Shown here piece after piece: positions 17,263-26,236 of a stretch of 64,000 nucleotides of DNA. The stretch is from JSC-12 sp033764965. GTDB taxonomy: Bacteria > Cyanobacteriota > Cyanobacteriia > Leptolyngbyales > Leptolyngbyaceae. Under the pieces are notes generated by a model. The model was not told the DNA's origin, ran no database searches, and worked only from the letters and a program-made list of their open reading frames with translations. Position 1 is the first letter of the stretch. The number at the start of each line of letters is the position of its first letter. The stretch spans positions 13,503 to 77,502 of the forward strand of contig JANRIN010000305.1 of the NCBI GenBank assembly GCA_033764965.1. The letters run 5' to 3'. The translations under genes and the position numbers were made by a program.

Positions 17263-18642
17263 TCACGCGATCGCGTTTTGGTGAGATGGATCACTCAACT
17301 GGTTGAACAAGTCCAGCATTTCTCGCTCAAACGCGACTTGGGCACGGTTGGTGCGTCCCCCCACGAAGCATTGTCCATTGGCCTGCAATGCCCACACTTG
17401 GGAATGGGAAATGTAACTCATCATGACTCCCACCATCAGCAGTGCGAAGCCCGTGTACACAATGGGAATACCGGGATCGGCTTTAATTTGCAAACCAGTA
17501 CTGCCCACCAGTTCCAACAGCTTGAGGGTAATGCCGTTCACTTCCGTAGACATCCCAGCCCGTACCGTCGCGATCAGCTTGCCGGTCATGTCGTAGACCA
17601 GCACCATGCCCTGCAAATCTTTTGCCACCAGAGATACGCCTTCACTCAAGTCCGGTTTGGTGGGTAGCCAGGTGCCCCAGAGTTGTCCTCTACCGCCCGT
17701 ATCCAACGCTGCCATTGGTAACTGAAAAATGGGGCTGTTGTTCAGCCGCACTTTCACCGCCGCGATCGCCCAATTTGCTTGATACAAAGTCACGCCTTTA
17801 TACCGCAATGGCTCGTTTACATGAATTGTTTTGTGCTTCACTTCCTTGCCCTCCCGATCCAGCACCGACATATCGGAATAGAACTGGTCAATATTGCCAT
17901 CGGGCAGGTAATCAATCCAGAAGCGATTCACTTTTACTGACCAATCCTGCAACGGTTGAACCGATGCCAGCGGTCCCGCATCCGTAATGTTTTGAATTTG
18001 GAAGGTTTGCCCACTGGGAATCATCTCCTGCGCCATAAAACCCGTCATGGCACCCCAGATGCCGCCCAGCAAAATCACCAGGATCCCGACATGCACAATA
18101 ATGGGTCCGATACGTCCGGCAATGCCTTTGTGGGCGTACAGCGAATCTGCCTGGCGGAAGATTTTGTAGCGGCGTTGTTCCAGCAAGGGAATGAGTGCGT
18201 CAATAGAAGGGCGATCGAATTCAGCGCTGAGGGCAAACTTTTGAAACTGGCGCGGCTGGGTGTAAAAATTCCAGGTGCGAGAAAACCAGCGCAGGGCAGG
18301 CAGTTGGCGCTTAAAGGTGCAGGCTGTGAGGCTGGAGCCAAACAGGATCAGCAGTGCCAGAAACCACCAGGTGCGGTACACATGGTCTAAGCCCAAAATC
18401 AACAGCACTTTCCAGGTGAGAAAGCCAAACAGGGCGGGATGTTCTGGGTAGTTTGCCTGGTAGAACGGGAGCGACTGCCCTTGCTCAATCAGGGTGCCGG
18501 AAATACTGAAGACGGCAATCACCAGTAACAACGCGATCGCCAGCCGCAGATCTGCCAGAAAGGGGATCAGTTCTCGTTTGAAAAAAGTTTGGGGCACTCG
18601 TTTGAGGTTGGCGATCGCGCCAACCATCTCTTTTGCTGTCAT
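17263..18642 (-). CDS. ccs1: Cytochrome c biogenesis protein Ccs1 (ResB family)
   Basis: Component of System II cytochrome c maturation; with CcsA it moves haem across the thylakoid or plasma membrane and ligates it to apocytochrome c. The 459 residues begin with a soluble stretch, then transmembrane helices (LRLAIALLLVIAVFSISGTL; WWFLALLILFGSSLTACTF; IIVHVGILVILLGGIWGAM), a large periplasmic domain, and a last helix VYTGFALLMVGVMMSYISHS. It is 15 bases downstream of ccdA on the same strand, an arrangement that is typical in cyanobacteria. ccsA is not in the window. Confidence 0.94.
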   Translation of the reverse strand: MTAKEMVGAIANLKRVPQTFFKRELIPFLADLRLAIALLLVIAVFSISGTLIEQGQSLPFYQANYPEHPALFGFLTWKVLLILGLDHVYRTWWFLALLILFGSSLTACTFKRQLPALRWFSRTWNFYTQPRQFQKFALSAEFDRPSIDALIPLLEQRRYKIFRQADSLYAHKGIAGRIGPIIVHVGILVILLGGIWGAMTGFMAQEMIPSGQTFQIQNITDAGPLASVQPLQDWSVKVNRFWIDYLPDGNIDQFYSDMSVLDREGKEVKHKTIHVNEPLRYKGVTLYQANWAIAAVKVRLNNSPIFQLPMAALDTGGRGQLWGTWLPTKPDLSEGVSLVAKDLQGMVLVYDMTGKLIATVRAGMSTEVNGITLKLLELVGSTGLQIKADPGIPIVYTGFALLMVGVMMSYISHSQVWALQANGQCFVGGRTNRAQVAFEREMLDLFNQLSDPSHQNAIA

Positions 18643-18657
18643 GGTTTCTATTTCCGC

Positions 18658-19419
18658 CTAAAAACTGCCCAATCTTGACCACAGGGAAAACATCCCAAAC
18701 CCAATTAACATCACGCCACTGGCAGGCGTAATCCAACCCGACCAACGCCGGACTTCCAATAATTTCTTGATCGATGCGGTAAACGTCCCCGCCAAAATCA
18801 GCGGAGCCACATACCCGATTGTGTATGCCAGCAGGAGGGCGGCTCCCAGAATGGGATCTTGTGTTGATGAGATCCACGCTAGCAAAGTCGCCAGGACAGG
18901 GGTGCTACAGGGGGAAGCCACCAAGCCAAAGGTTAGCCCAATCAGATACGATCGCACGCCTTCTGGCAGTTCTTGCGAGATCCAGTCCATCCCTCCCCAA
19001 GCAGGCAGGCGCAGAGGAAGCGCTTCCAGCAGATTTAACCCCATCAAAATGGCAATCACGCTCACGATAATGGGCAAGCCCCAACCCACCTGTCCATAAA
19101 TCTGCCCCACAACTGCCGCCAAAATCCCCAGTCCTGCCAGCGTTGTTGCCAGCCCCAAAGCAAACCAGGTGGATTGGGTCGCCGCTTGCAGCCGAGTTTT
19201 GGTTTCGTCGTAGCCGCCAATGTAGCCGATCGTAATTGGCAACATCGAGAGCATACAGGGGGTAAGACTGGTCAACAGTCCGGCGAGGAAAATCACCCCA
19301 AGGCTGACCAAGGTGAGATGACTCAGTTGGCTGGCAACCAGTTCATTCGAGAACTGAGCCAGTTGATAAAGTTGAGTTTGCAGGGTATTCAACATTCCAG
19401 TTCGGGCACGATCGCACAA
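18658..19419 (-). CDS. ccdA: Thiol-disulphide transporter CcdA
   Basis: Moves reducing equivalents from stromal/cytoplasmic thioredoxin across the membrane to keep apocytochrome c cysteines reduced. It has 253 residues and six predicted membrane helices. The paired cysteines are in SLTPCMLSMLP and ASPCSTPVLA, the redox pair typical of CcdA/DsbD transmembrane domains. It lies between ftsW and ccs1 on the minus strand, with 40 and 15 base gaps, so the three are probably cotranscribed. The start used (MCDRARTGM) has an internal alternative at the Met of MLNTLQTQL, eight residues later, which may be the true one. Confidence 0.93.
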   Translation of the reverse strand: MCDRARTGMLNTLQTQLYQLAQFSNELVASQLSHLTLVSLGVIFLAGLLTSLTPCMLSMLPITIGYIGGYDETKTRLQAATQSTWFALGLATTLAGLGILAAVVGQIYGQVGWGLPIIVSVIAILMGLNLLEALPLRLPAWGGMDWISQELPEGVRSYLIGLTFGLVASPCSTPVLATLLAWISSTQDPILGAALLLAYTIGYVAPLILAGTFTASIKKLLEVRRWSGWITPASGVMLIGFGMFSLWSRLGSF

Positions 19420-19459
19420 TCATCCTCTCTATCTTAATGAGATCGGGATCTGAATGAGA

Positions 19460-20731
19460 TCAGGTCGCCCGCCGGGGCAAGGAACGAGATCGATTTGAGG
19501 CGCGGGTACTGGTGGGTCGCGATCGCGTTTGTCGCCGTTCATCAAGCTGCACCACCTTGGCTTCGCTACTTTCGCGCCCTACGCGAATCAACAGCCCTGC
19601 TGCAATCAAACTGGAAATCATGGAACTGCCGCCGTAGCTCATAAACGGAAACGGCAAGCCCGTGGTGGGCAGGACTCCCGTTGCCACCCCAATGTTCAGC
19701 AACGATTGTCCAATCAGCAGTACCGTCACCCCGATCGCGATCAAACGCTGTACCGAACTCTTGGCTTTCAAAGCAACTCGCACCGCTAAAGTGGTATAAC
19801 CTGCCAGCAACAGGAGCAACAGAATGCAGCCAATAAAGCCAAATTCTTCTGCGAACACGGCAAAAATAAAATCGGTATATTGAATCGGCAAGTAGAACAA
19901 CTTTTGCTGCGATAACCCAAAGCCAGTACCCCACAAGCCACCAGAAGCAACTGCAAGCAAGCTCTGAATCAGTTGGTAGCCATTGCCGTGGGGATCTGCC
20001 CAGGCATTCAAGAACGACAAAATCCGTTTGAGTTGGTAAGACCGCAAACTCACACTTAGAGCAGCGATCGTCAAACCCGCCAGAGCGGTTGCGCCCAACT
20101 GGCTGTAGGGCAAGCCTGCTGCCAGGGCAATCAGCCACAGCATAATGCCACACAAGGCGGCTGTACTCAGGTTGGGCTGGAGCAAAATCGCCGCTACGAC
20201 CAGGCAAAAAACCCCTAACCAGGTGAGCCTCACTGACCAGCGCAGCCGATCCCATTGGGAAAAGATCCGGGCACTTTGCAGTACCAGAAAGGGTTTGATC
20301 AACTCTGAGGGTTGCAGCGGAATCGGACCGATAAACAACCAGCGAGACGAACCGTTCACCAGCACCCCCACGCCTGGGATCAGCGTTACCAAAATCATGC
20401 CCAGAATAATCAGCAGAATCCAATCGGCAAAACCGACGATAAACCGCAGCGGGGTATGAACCAGTAGATTGAACCCCACCAGCCCCACCAAGATCCAAAA
20501 GATTTGCAGCTTGAAGTAGTAGAGTCCGTCTCCATGTTCGGCATCAGCGATCGCGTAGGAGGCAGAAAAGACCATCGCCAATCCAATAAATAGCCAAACA
20601 AAGGTCAACCAGCGAAGTACTCTGGCTTCGATCGCCCAATCCTGGGCAGTAGTGTCAAAAAATGGGATTAAGCGGCGCAGACTCACGGTTTCAAAGTGCT
20701 GGAGGTCGTTGATCAATTGCAGCAAGAACAA
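19460..20731 (-). CDS. ftsW: Cell division protein FtsW
   Basis: SEDS-family peptidoglycan glycan-strand polymerase of the divisome; works with a class B penicillin-binding protein. The 423 residues contain about ten hydrophobic helices. SEDS signatures include GDGLYYFKLQIFW, QPSELIKPFLVL, GNGYQLIQSL, VFAEEFGFIG and TGLPFPFMSYGGSSM. FtsW is favoured over RodA because of the C-terminal region and the conserved position before ccdA-ccs1 in cyanobacteria, although paralogues are hard to separate by eye. The C-terminus is Arg/Ser-rich and probably cytoplasmic. Confidence 0.93.
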   Translation of the reverse strand: MFLLQLINDLQHFETVSLRRLIPFFDTTAQDWAIEARVLRWLTFVWLFIGLAMVFSASYAIADAEHGDGLYYFKLQIFWILVGLVGFNLLVHTPLRFIVGFADWILLIILGMILVTLIPGVGVLVNGSSRWLFIGPIPLQPSELIKPFLVLQSARIFSQWDRLRWSVRLTWLGVFCLVVAAILLQPNLSTAALCGIMLWLIALAAGLPYSQLGATALAGLTIAALSVSLRSYQLKRILSFLNAWADPHGNGYQLIQSLLAVASGGLWGTGFGLSQQKLFYLPIQYTDFIFAVFAEEFGFIGCILLLLLLAGYTTLAVRVALKAKSSVQRLIAIGVTVLLIGQSLLNIGVATGVLPTTGLPFPFMSYGGSSMISSLIAAGLLIRVGRESSEAKVVQLDERRQTRSRPTSTRASNRSRSLPRRAT

Positions 20732-20821
20732 CTTCCTGCATTTAAGGACACAAGTCTAAGCCAGCTTCCCAAAACACACAAGCTTTCCTATAACCTCGAT
20801 CGGTTTCTTAATATGCAAGCT

Positions 20822-21256
20822 TCAGACAGACTTAGCCGCGTCCCGTAACGGCAACAGTTCTTTCAACGAAGCCAGCAATTTCACCTTCGCCAGCAAAATC
20901 TCTTTCGTCGAACTGAGGATAAAACTCCAACAAACATTGACAGAGAACCACGGGGTTTGTACCTTGCCCAAAATTTCATACTCGATGCTGTCGTCCTGTT
21001 GAGCGGCTGTACCCGACTGGGGCTGGAGTAAAAATCCCTGCGCTTCCCTTTCTAGGTAAGCAGCGATCGCGTCGCGCCCGACCAGCGGCTCATCGAAGGG
21101 CGGTTGCAGCATTCCATCCACTGCAAACAATTGGCTCACTGCCTCAAACTCTCCTGCATTCAGAGCAGTGAAGTATTGAGAGAGCACAGGTTCCTCAACT
21201 CCAGAGATCGTGACCAAAGCCATCTCTTTGTCAGATTCACGAGCCAGCATCGACAT
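20822..21256 (-). CDS. Stand-alone homologue of the orange carotenoid protein C-terminal domain (CTDH)
   Basis: The 144-residue NTF2-fold protein closely follows the OCP C-terminal domain. EPVLSQYFTALNAGEFEAV, DGMLQPPFDEPLVGRDAI, GKVQTPWFSVNV and LLASLKELLPLR match blocks I know from OCP. Tyr28 and Trp110 are at the positions of the OCP residues that hydrogen-bond the carotenoid keto group (Tyr201 and Trp288). Cys109 precedes the Trp; a cysteine in this region is described for CTDHs that dimerise by disulphide. CTDHs take carotenoid from membranes and pass it to helical carotenoid proteins. No HCP or OCP gene is in the window. It lies 90 bases upstream of ftsW on the same strand. Confidence 0.85.
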   Translation of the reverse strand: MSMLARESDKEMALVTISGVEEPVLSQYFTALNAGEFEAVSQLFAVDGMLQPPFDEPLVGRDAIAAYLEREAQGFLLQPQSGTAAQQDDSIEYEILGKVQTPWFSVNVCWSFILSSTKEILLAKVKLLASLKELLPLRDAAKSV

Positions 21257-21422
21257 GGTTCACAACACCAAAAAAGTTCCTGAAATTTACAATAAAGGGG
21301 GAAGCCGACTGAAGGCTTACTTCCCTAGAAGGATTTTTAATAGAGGATGTCATTCAGGATCGAGGATTGAATAAATCCGCAACTTGTACGGGCGGGTTTA
21401 GCAGATCAATCGGTACTCTCCA

Positions 21423-22445
21423 ATGGATTTGACGACAAAACCCGCCCCTACTTTATCAATGTCCTCACCAGATTCTCATCTATGGCTGGCAGATTTAGCC
21501 GCTCGCCTGAAGCAGCAAGCGTTGGATTTGGGCTTTCATCAAGTTGGGATCGCAGCAGTAAACAGTGATGCAGTAGAAGCAAGTAGCGCTCCAGGTAATT
21601 TAACTGCGGCAGTCGCCAGCCTTAAAACCTGGTTAACGCAAGGCTTTCAAGCAGACATGGCATGGATGGCAAACCCAAAGCGGCAAGACCTGCGATCGGT
21701 GATGCCAGAGGTGCAGTCGGTTATTTGTGTGGCACTCAATTACTACACGCCGATCGCCCACTCCACAAACCATGAAACCGCCAAGATTTCCCGCTACGGC
21801 TGGGGACGGGATTATCACAAGGTATTGCACAAGAAACTCAAAGCTCTAACCACTTGGTTGCAAGCTCAGGGAGACCAGATTCAAGCTCGTTTTTATGCCG
21901 ATACGGGACCTGTACAAGATAAGGTGTGGGCACAGCAGGCGGGTTTGGGCTGGATTGCGAAAAACGGCAATTTGATTACGCGGGAGTATGGCTCCTGGGT
22001 TTTTCTTGGAGAAGTGTTAACAAACTTAGAATTGCCCAGTGATCGCCCTCATACTGCCCACTGCGGCACCTGCACCCGTTGCCTGGAAGCCTGCCCAACT
22101 GGAGCTATTCCTCAGCCTCACGTGGTGGATGCCAATCGTTGCATTGCCTACCACACGATCGAGAATCGAGCGGAGCAATTGCCAGCGGCGATCGCGACAC
22201 AACTTCAGGGATGGGTTGCTGGGTGTGATGTTTGCCAGGATGTTTGCCCCTGGAATCAGCGTTTTGCCCAGCCTACCAATGTCACGGAGTTTTATCCCCA
22301 TCCCTGGAATACGGCACCCGCGTTAAGTGAATTGGCGAATTTATCAGACGAGGAGTATGAGCGCCGATTTACTGGATCAGCACTGCGGCGCATTAAACCC
22401 TGGATGCTACGCCGTAATGCTCAGGCAAACCTGGATCATCGTTAG
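21423..22445 (+). CDS. queG: Epoxyqueuosine reductase QueG
   Basis: Cobalamin-dependent iron-sulphur enzyme that reduces epoxyqueuosine to queuosine in tRNA. The 340-residue protein has the N-terminal cobalamin-binding half (ADTGPVQDKVWAQQAGLGWI) and two [4Fe-4S] cluster motifs, CGTCTRCLEACPTG and CDVCQDVCPWN. The C-terminal WMLRRNAQANLD region resembles the HEAT-like end of short QueG forms. The start at 21423 is plausible; an internal Met at residue 13 would also keep all domains. Its cobalamin requirement links it loosely to the adenosyltransferase nearby. It diverges from the CTDH gene. Confidence 0.95.
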   Translation: MDLTTKPAPTLSMSSPDSHLWLADLAARLKQQALDLGFHQVGIAAVNSDAVEASSAPGNLTAAVASLKTWLTQGFQADMAWMANPKRQDLRSVMPEVQSVICVALNYYTPIAHSTNHETAKISRYGWGRDYHKVLHKKLKALTTWLQAQGDQIQARFYADTGPVQDKVWAQQAGLGWIAKNGNLITREYGSWVFLGEVLTNLELPSDRPHTAHCGTCTRCLEACPTGAIPQPHVVDANRCIAYHTIENRAEQLPAAIATQLQGWVAGCDVCQDVCPWNQRFAQPTNVTEFYPHPWNTAPALSELANLSDEEYERRFTGSALRRIKPWMLRRNAQANLDHR

Positions 22446-22583
22446 CCGTCAAAAAATATGAAATAATGCGAGAACAATATTAAGAAAAACTAAAATTCTT
22501 AAAAACAAGCCAATCACTCGTTACAAGTCTTAACAAGCAGAGTAATATTTGAGTGGAGACCTTTAGCAAAGTTGTTGGACCCT

Positions 22584-23285
22584 ATGTCTCAGTCCTGCGC
22601 CCCTACCCAATCCAGTTCTAAAGTGCAACAACTCTACGCTCAGAATGAGCAGCTAAGTCGCTATCTTGCAGCTCAGAAGAAAGTGATTGCATCTTTAGAG
22701 CGGCGGGTTGGGCGATCGTTGGAATCCTTGGGGCTGCACGTCGAACAAATTTCGGATCTGGCGCAGTCCGCGACTCAGCAGCAACAGCGCAGTATCAACT
22801 CCATCCAGGAAGAGGTGAGTGTTCTGTGTGATCTGTTGTCGGATGTCATGCTGTTGCAACAATTAGAGGCAGGCATAGTAGAGGTACGGTTGGAAGCTCT
22901 TCCTATCCATCCCATGTTGGTTTCCGTCAGTCGGCATCTCCTCAAGGAAGGTGCTTCCAGCCGTCTCATTTGTGAATTTGAACCAGGCCTGCCGAATGTT
23001 TGGGCAGATCAAGAATTATTGGAAGCAGTTTTAACCGATTTGTTGGCACGCGGCTTACGCTACTCCGACGCTGACTCTCCTGTGGTTTTGGGAGCCCAGT
23101 ACGACGCTAACCAGGCACATTTGTCTGTCACCGCTCAACGGTTTGCGCCTATAGGAAATCGAGATTTTGCAACGGAAATCGTCCTGTGTTGTCGCAGAAT
23201 TGAAGTCCAGAAGGGTAGCGTGAACTGTCAACAATCTCCCAAGGGATTGCAAACGGTTGTCCTGACGTTGCAACTGGCACCCTAG
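22584..23285 (+). CDS. Degenerate histidine-kinase-like protein
   Basis: The protein (233 residues from the ATG at 22584; a TTG at 22572 is also in frame) starts with a coiled region (SKVQQLYAQNEQLSRYLAAQKK). A dimerisation-like helix pair follows (LERRVGRSLESLGLHVEQIS, then SVLCDLLSDVMLLQQLEAG), and then a HATPase-like segment (VWADQELLEAVLTDLLARGL). The N-box asparagines are missing (DLLARGLRYSDAD), no glycine-rich G1/G2 lids are seen, and the phosphoacceptor region has no clear H-E/D-x-x-x-P motif. It is therefore probably a catalytically dead kinase-like scaffold or regulator. It is monocistronic. Confidence 0.6.
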   Translation: MSQSCAPTQSSSKVQQLYAQNEQLSRYLAAQKKVIASLERRVGRSLESLGLHVEQISDLAQSATQQQQRSINSIQEEVSVLCDLLSDVMLLQQLEAGIVEVRLEALPIHPMLVSVSRHLLKEGASSRLICEFEPGLPNVWADQELLEAVLTDLLARGLRYSDADSPVVLGAQYDANQAHLSVTAQRFAPIGNRDFATEIVLCCRRIEVQKGSVNCQQSPKGLQTVVLTLQLAP

Positions 23286-23701
23286 CGATCGCCGTACTCC
23301 AGGCTACACGGCTTTACAGACTTCGCCTGTTAGCATAAGCCCAATTTAGGTGAGCTAGCAGCAACGCCACTCATCTAACCGTTCAGGCTGAACACTGCCC
23401 ATATCCCAAATAACCCTCCTGAGGTGCATTCCCTCGACACTACAGGCAGATACATTGTGGTGAGTCAAGTCGGCTTTTCCTCAAAAGCTTTTGTTAAAAA
23501 AACTCTATCAAAACCTTCAATTCGTGGAGGGACTCGGTAGCGTATGCACAGAAGCGTTTAGAGAAGAAGGTGGATTCAACACCAATCCAAACCCCCATCT
23601 TAGTTCAAAGCTTTGTGTTGCACCTTCAGCCTTCGTTGAAAAGTGAGTTTGACCGTATTTTCGATCGCCTGAAGTTCTTCAGCAAATTTTGAGAGTAAAT
23701 T
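23286..23701 (+). other. Long intergenic leader upstream of xfp
   Basis: These 416 bases carry no credible ORF. There is no clear sigma-70 box or riboswitch fold that I can assign. The xfp start is preceded by GAGAGTAAATTATG. The length suggests transcriptional or 5'-UTR regulation of phosphoketolase. Confidence 0.3.
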
Positions 23702-26140
23702 ATGGTAGCAACTCCTCCCAGACCAGCCCTTGATACGTCCTCCATTAGCGCCTTTGGAACTGCGCGATCGACCGTTCAGGGCACTCCCCTTAGCTCTGAA
23801 GAACTGCGAAAACTTCATGCCTACTGGCAAGCCTCCAACTATCTGGCAGCAGGCATGATCTATCTTCGCAGCAATCCTTTACTGAAAGAACCCCTCCAGC
23901 CAGAACACATCAAACAGCGACTATTGGGGCACTGGGGATCTAGCCCCGGCATCAGCTTTCTCTATACCCATCTGAATCGAGTGATCAAAAAGTTTGATCA
24001 AGAGATGTTGTACATCGTCGGTCCTGGACACGGTGCCCCCGGCTTTCTAGCCCCCTGCTATTTAGAAGGCTCCTACTCCGAAATTTATCCTGACAAAAGC
24101 GAAGACGAAGAAGGACTCTGCAAGTTCTTCAGACAATTTTCTTTCCCTGGTGGCATTGGGAGCCATTGCACCCCCGAAACACCCGGTTCCATCCATGAAG
24201 GCGGCGAATTGGGCTACAGTCTTTCCCATGCCTACGGTGCCGCATTCGACAACCCCAACCTGATTGTGGCGGCACTGGTGGGAGACGGAGAATCGGAAAC
24301 GGGAGCACTAGCCACCTCCTGGCATTCCAACAAGTTCAACAATCCCATTCGGGATGGGGCAGTGCTGCCAGTTCTGCACCTGAATGGGTACAAGATCAAC
24401 AATCCCACTATCCTGGCGCGGGTCAGCCACGACGAACTCCGAGATCTGTTTCAAGGCTACGGCTACACACCATTTTTTGTGGAAGGTTCTGATCCAGAAT
24501 CCATGCACCAGGCAATGGCAGCCACTTTAGATCACTGTGTTGCTGAAATTCGCCGCATTCAGCAGGAAGCTCGTAGCTCTGGAACTGCGACCCGTTTCCG
24601 TTTTCCCATGATCGTCATGCGGACTCCCAAAGGGTGGACGGGTCCCAAAGAGGTGGATGGGCACATGGTAGAGGGGTTTTGGCGTGCTCACCAGGTACCA
24701 ATGGGGGGAATGCATTCCAATCCGGACCATTTGCGGCAGTTGGAAGAATGGATGCGGAGCTACAAACCTGAAGAACTGTTTGATGGAAGCGGGAAATTAT
24801 TGCCGGAAATTAAGGATATGGCACCCTCCGGCACCAAGCGCTTGGGTGCAACTCCCTACGCTAATGGTGGTCTCTTGCGGCGTTCTTTGAGACTGCCCGA
24901 CTTCCGGGAGTATGGAATTGCTGTTGAGCAACCAGGACAAATCGAGGCAGAAAACACTAAACCGCTAGGAGTATTTTTGCGGGATGTGATGCAGTGCAAT
25001 ATGACGAACTTCCGGGTATTTGGTCCGGATGAAAACACGTCTAACAAACTGCAAGCGATTTACGAGGTGAGTAAGAAGTTTTGGATTGCTGAGTTTTTGC
25101 CGGAAGACCTGGATGGCAGCGAACTGTCGCCCGATGGTCGGGTGATGGAAATGTTGAGCGAACACACACTGGAAGGCTGGCTGGAAGGCTACTTGCTGAC
25201 TGGGCGACATGGCTTCTTCTCGACTTACGAAGCATTTGTGCATGTGATCGACTCCATGTTTAATCAGCACGCTAAATGGTTGTCAATTTGTCGTCATTTG
25301 TCGTGGCGTTATGATATTGCTTCTTTGAATTTGCTGATCACTTCTACCGTGTGGCGACAGGATCATAATGGGTTTACGCACCAAGATCCCGGTTTCTTGG
25401 ATGTGGTGGCGAATAAGAGTCCAGATGTGGTGCGAATTTATTTACCGCCGGATGTGAATTCGTTGCTTTCGGTGGCGGATCACTGTTTGCGGAGTACGAA
25501 CTATGTGAATGTGATTGTGTCGGATAAGCAACTGCACTTGCAATATCACGATATGGATACGGCAATTAAGAACTGCACGAAGGGGATTGATATTTGGGAG
25601 TGGGCGAGTAATGACCAGGGGGCAGAACCGGATGTGGTGATGGCGTGTGCAGGAGATATTCCAACTCAGGAAGCGCTGGCAGCAACGGTGCTCCTGCGGG
25701 AAAACTTCCCGGATCTCAAGATTCGGTTTATTAATGTGATTGATTTGTTTAAGTTGCAACCTGCAACTGAGCATCCCCACGGCATGACGGACAACGATTT
25801 TGATAGCTTATTCACCCTGGACAAGCCTGTTATTTTTAACTTCCACGGGTATCCGTGGCTAGTTCATCGGTTAGCCTATCGGCGGCATAATCACAACAAT
25901 ATGCACGTGCGGGGTTATAAGGAGAAGGGCAATATCAATACACCGATGGAACTGGCGATCCAAAATGAGATCGATCGCTTTAGTTTGGCGATCGATGTGA
26001 TCGATCGAGTCCCGCAGTTGAAGGTTGCAGGTGCCCATGTGAAAGAACTGCTAAAAGACGAACAGATTTCATGCCGCAATTACGCCTATGAGTATGGAAT
26101 CGATAAGCCTGAAATTGTTCATTGGAAGTGGCCCTATTAG
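23702..26140 (+). CDS. xfp: Phosphoketolase (xylulose-5-P/fructose-6-P)
   Basis: Thiamine-diphosphate enzyme that splits xylulose-5-phosphate or fructose-6-phosphate with phosphate to acetyl-phosphate plus an aldose phosphate. The 812 residues match the family length. Visible signatures are GHWGSSPGISFLYTHLNR, GPGHGAPGFLAPCYLEG, the ThDP-binding GDGESETGALATSWHSNKFN, and SNPDHLRQLEEWM. The C-terminal half has STVWRQDHNGFTHQDPGF and HGMTDNDFDSLF. It precedes glgP by 96 bases on the same strand, so carbon released from glycogen may be routed here. The N-terminal extension of about 25 residues is poorly conserved. Confidence 0.97.
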   Translation: MVATPPRPALDTSSISAFGTARSTVQGTPLSSEELRKLHAYWQASNYLAAGMIYLRSNPLLKEPLQPEHIKQRLLGHWGSSPGISFLYTHLNRVIKKFDQEMLYIVGPGHGAPGFLAPCYLEGSYSEIYPDKSEDEEGLCKFFRQFSFPGGIGSHCTPETPGSIHEGGELGYSLSHAYGAAFDNPNLIVAALVGDGESETGALATSWHSNKFNNPIRDGAVLPVLHLNGYKINNPTILARVSHDELRDLFQGYGYTPFFVEGSDPESMHQAMAATLDHCVAEIRRIQQEARSSGTATRFRFPMIVMRTPKGWTGPKEVDGHMVEGFWRAHQVPMGGMHSNPDHLRQLEEWMRSYKPEELFDGSGKLLPEIKDMAPSGTKRLGATPYANGGLLRRSLRLPDFREYGIAVEQPGQIEAENTKPLGVFLRDVMQCNMTNFRVFGPDENTSNKLQAIYEVSKKFWIAEFLPEDLDGSELSPDGRVMEMLSEHTLEGWLEGYLLTGRHGFFSTYEAFVHVIDSMFNQHAKWLSICRHLSWRYDIASLNLLITSTVWRQDHNGFTHQDPGFLDVVANKSPDVVRIYLPPDVNSLLSVADHCLRSTNYVNVIVSDKQLHLQYHDMDTAIKNCTKGIDIWEWASNDQGAEPDVVMACAGDIPTQEALAATVLLRENFPDLKIRFINVIDLFKLQPATEHPHGMTDNDFDSLFTLDKPVIFNFHGYPWLVHRLAYRRHNHNNMHVRGYKEKGNINTPMELAIQNEIDRFSLAIDVIDRVPQLKVAGAHVKELLKDEQISCRNYAYEYGIDKPEIVHWKWPY

Positions 26141-26236
26141 CGAGATGCGTTTTCGCTGGGCAAGCCAGGGCATGGCAAGACGCTGTGCCCCGCTTCCACC
26201 CTCATCCATATTCCTTAGAAGAAGGATCTAACACCC

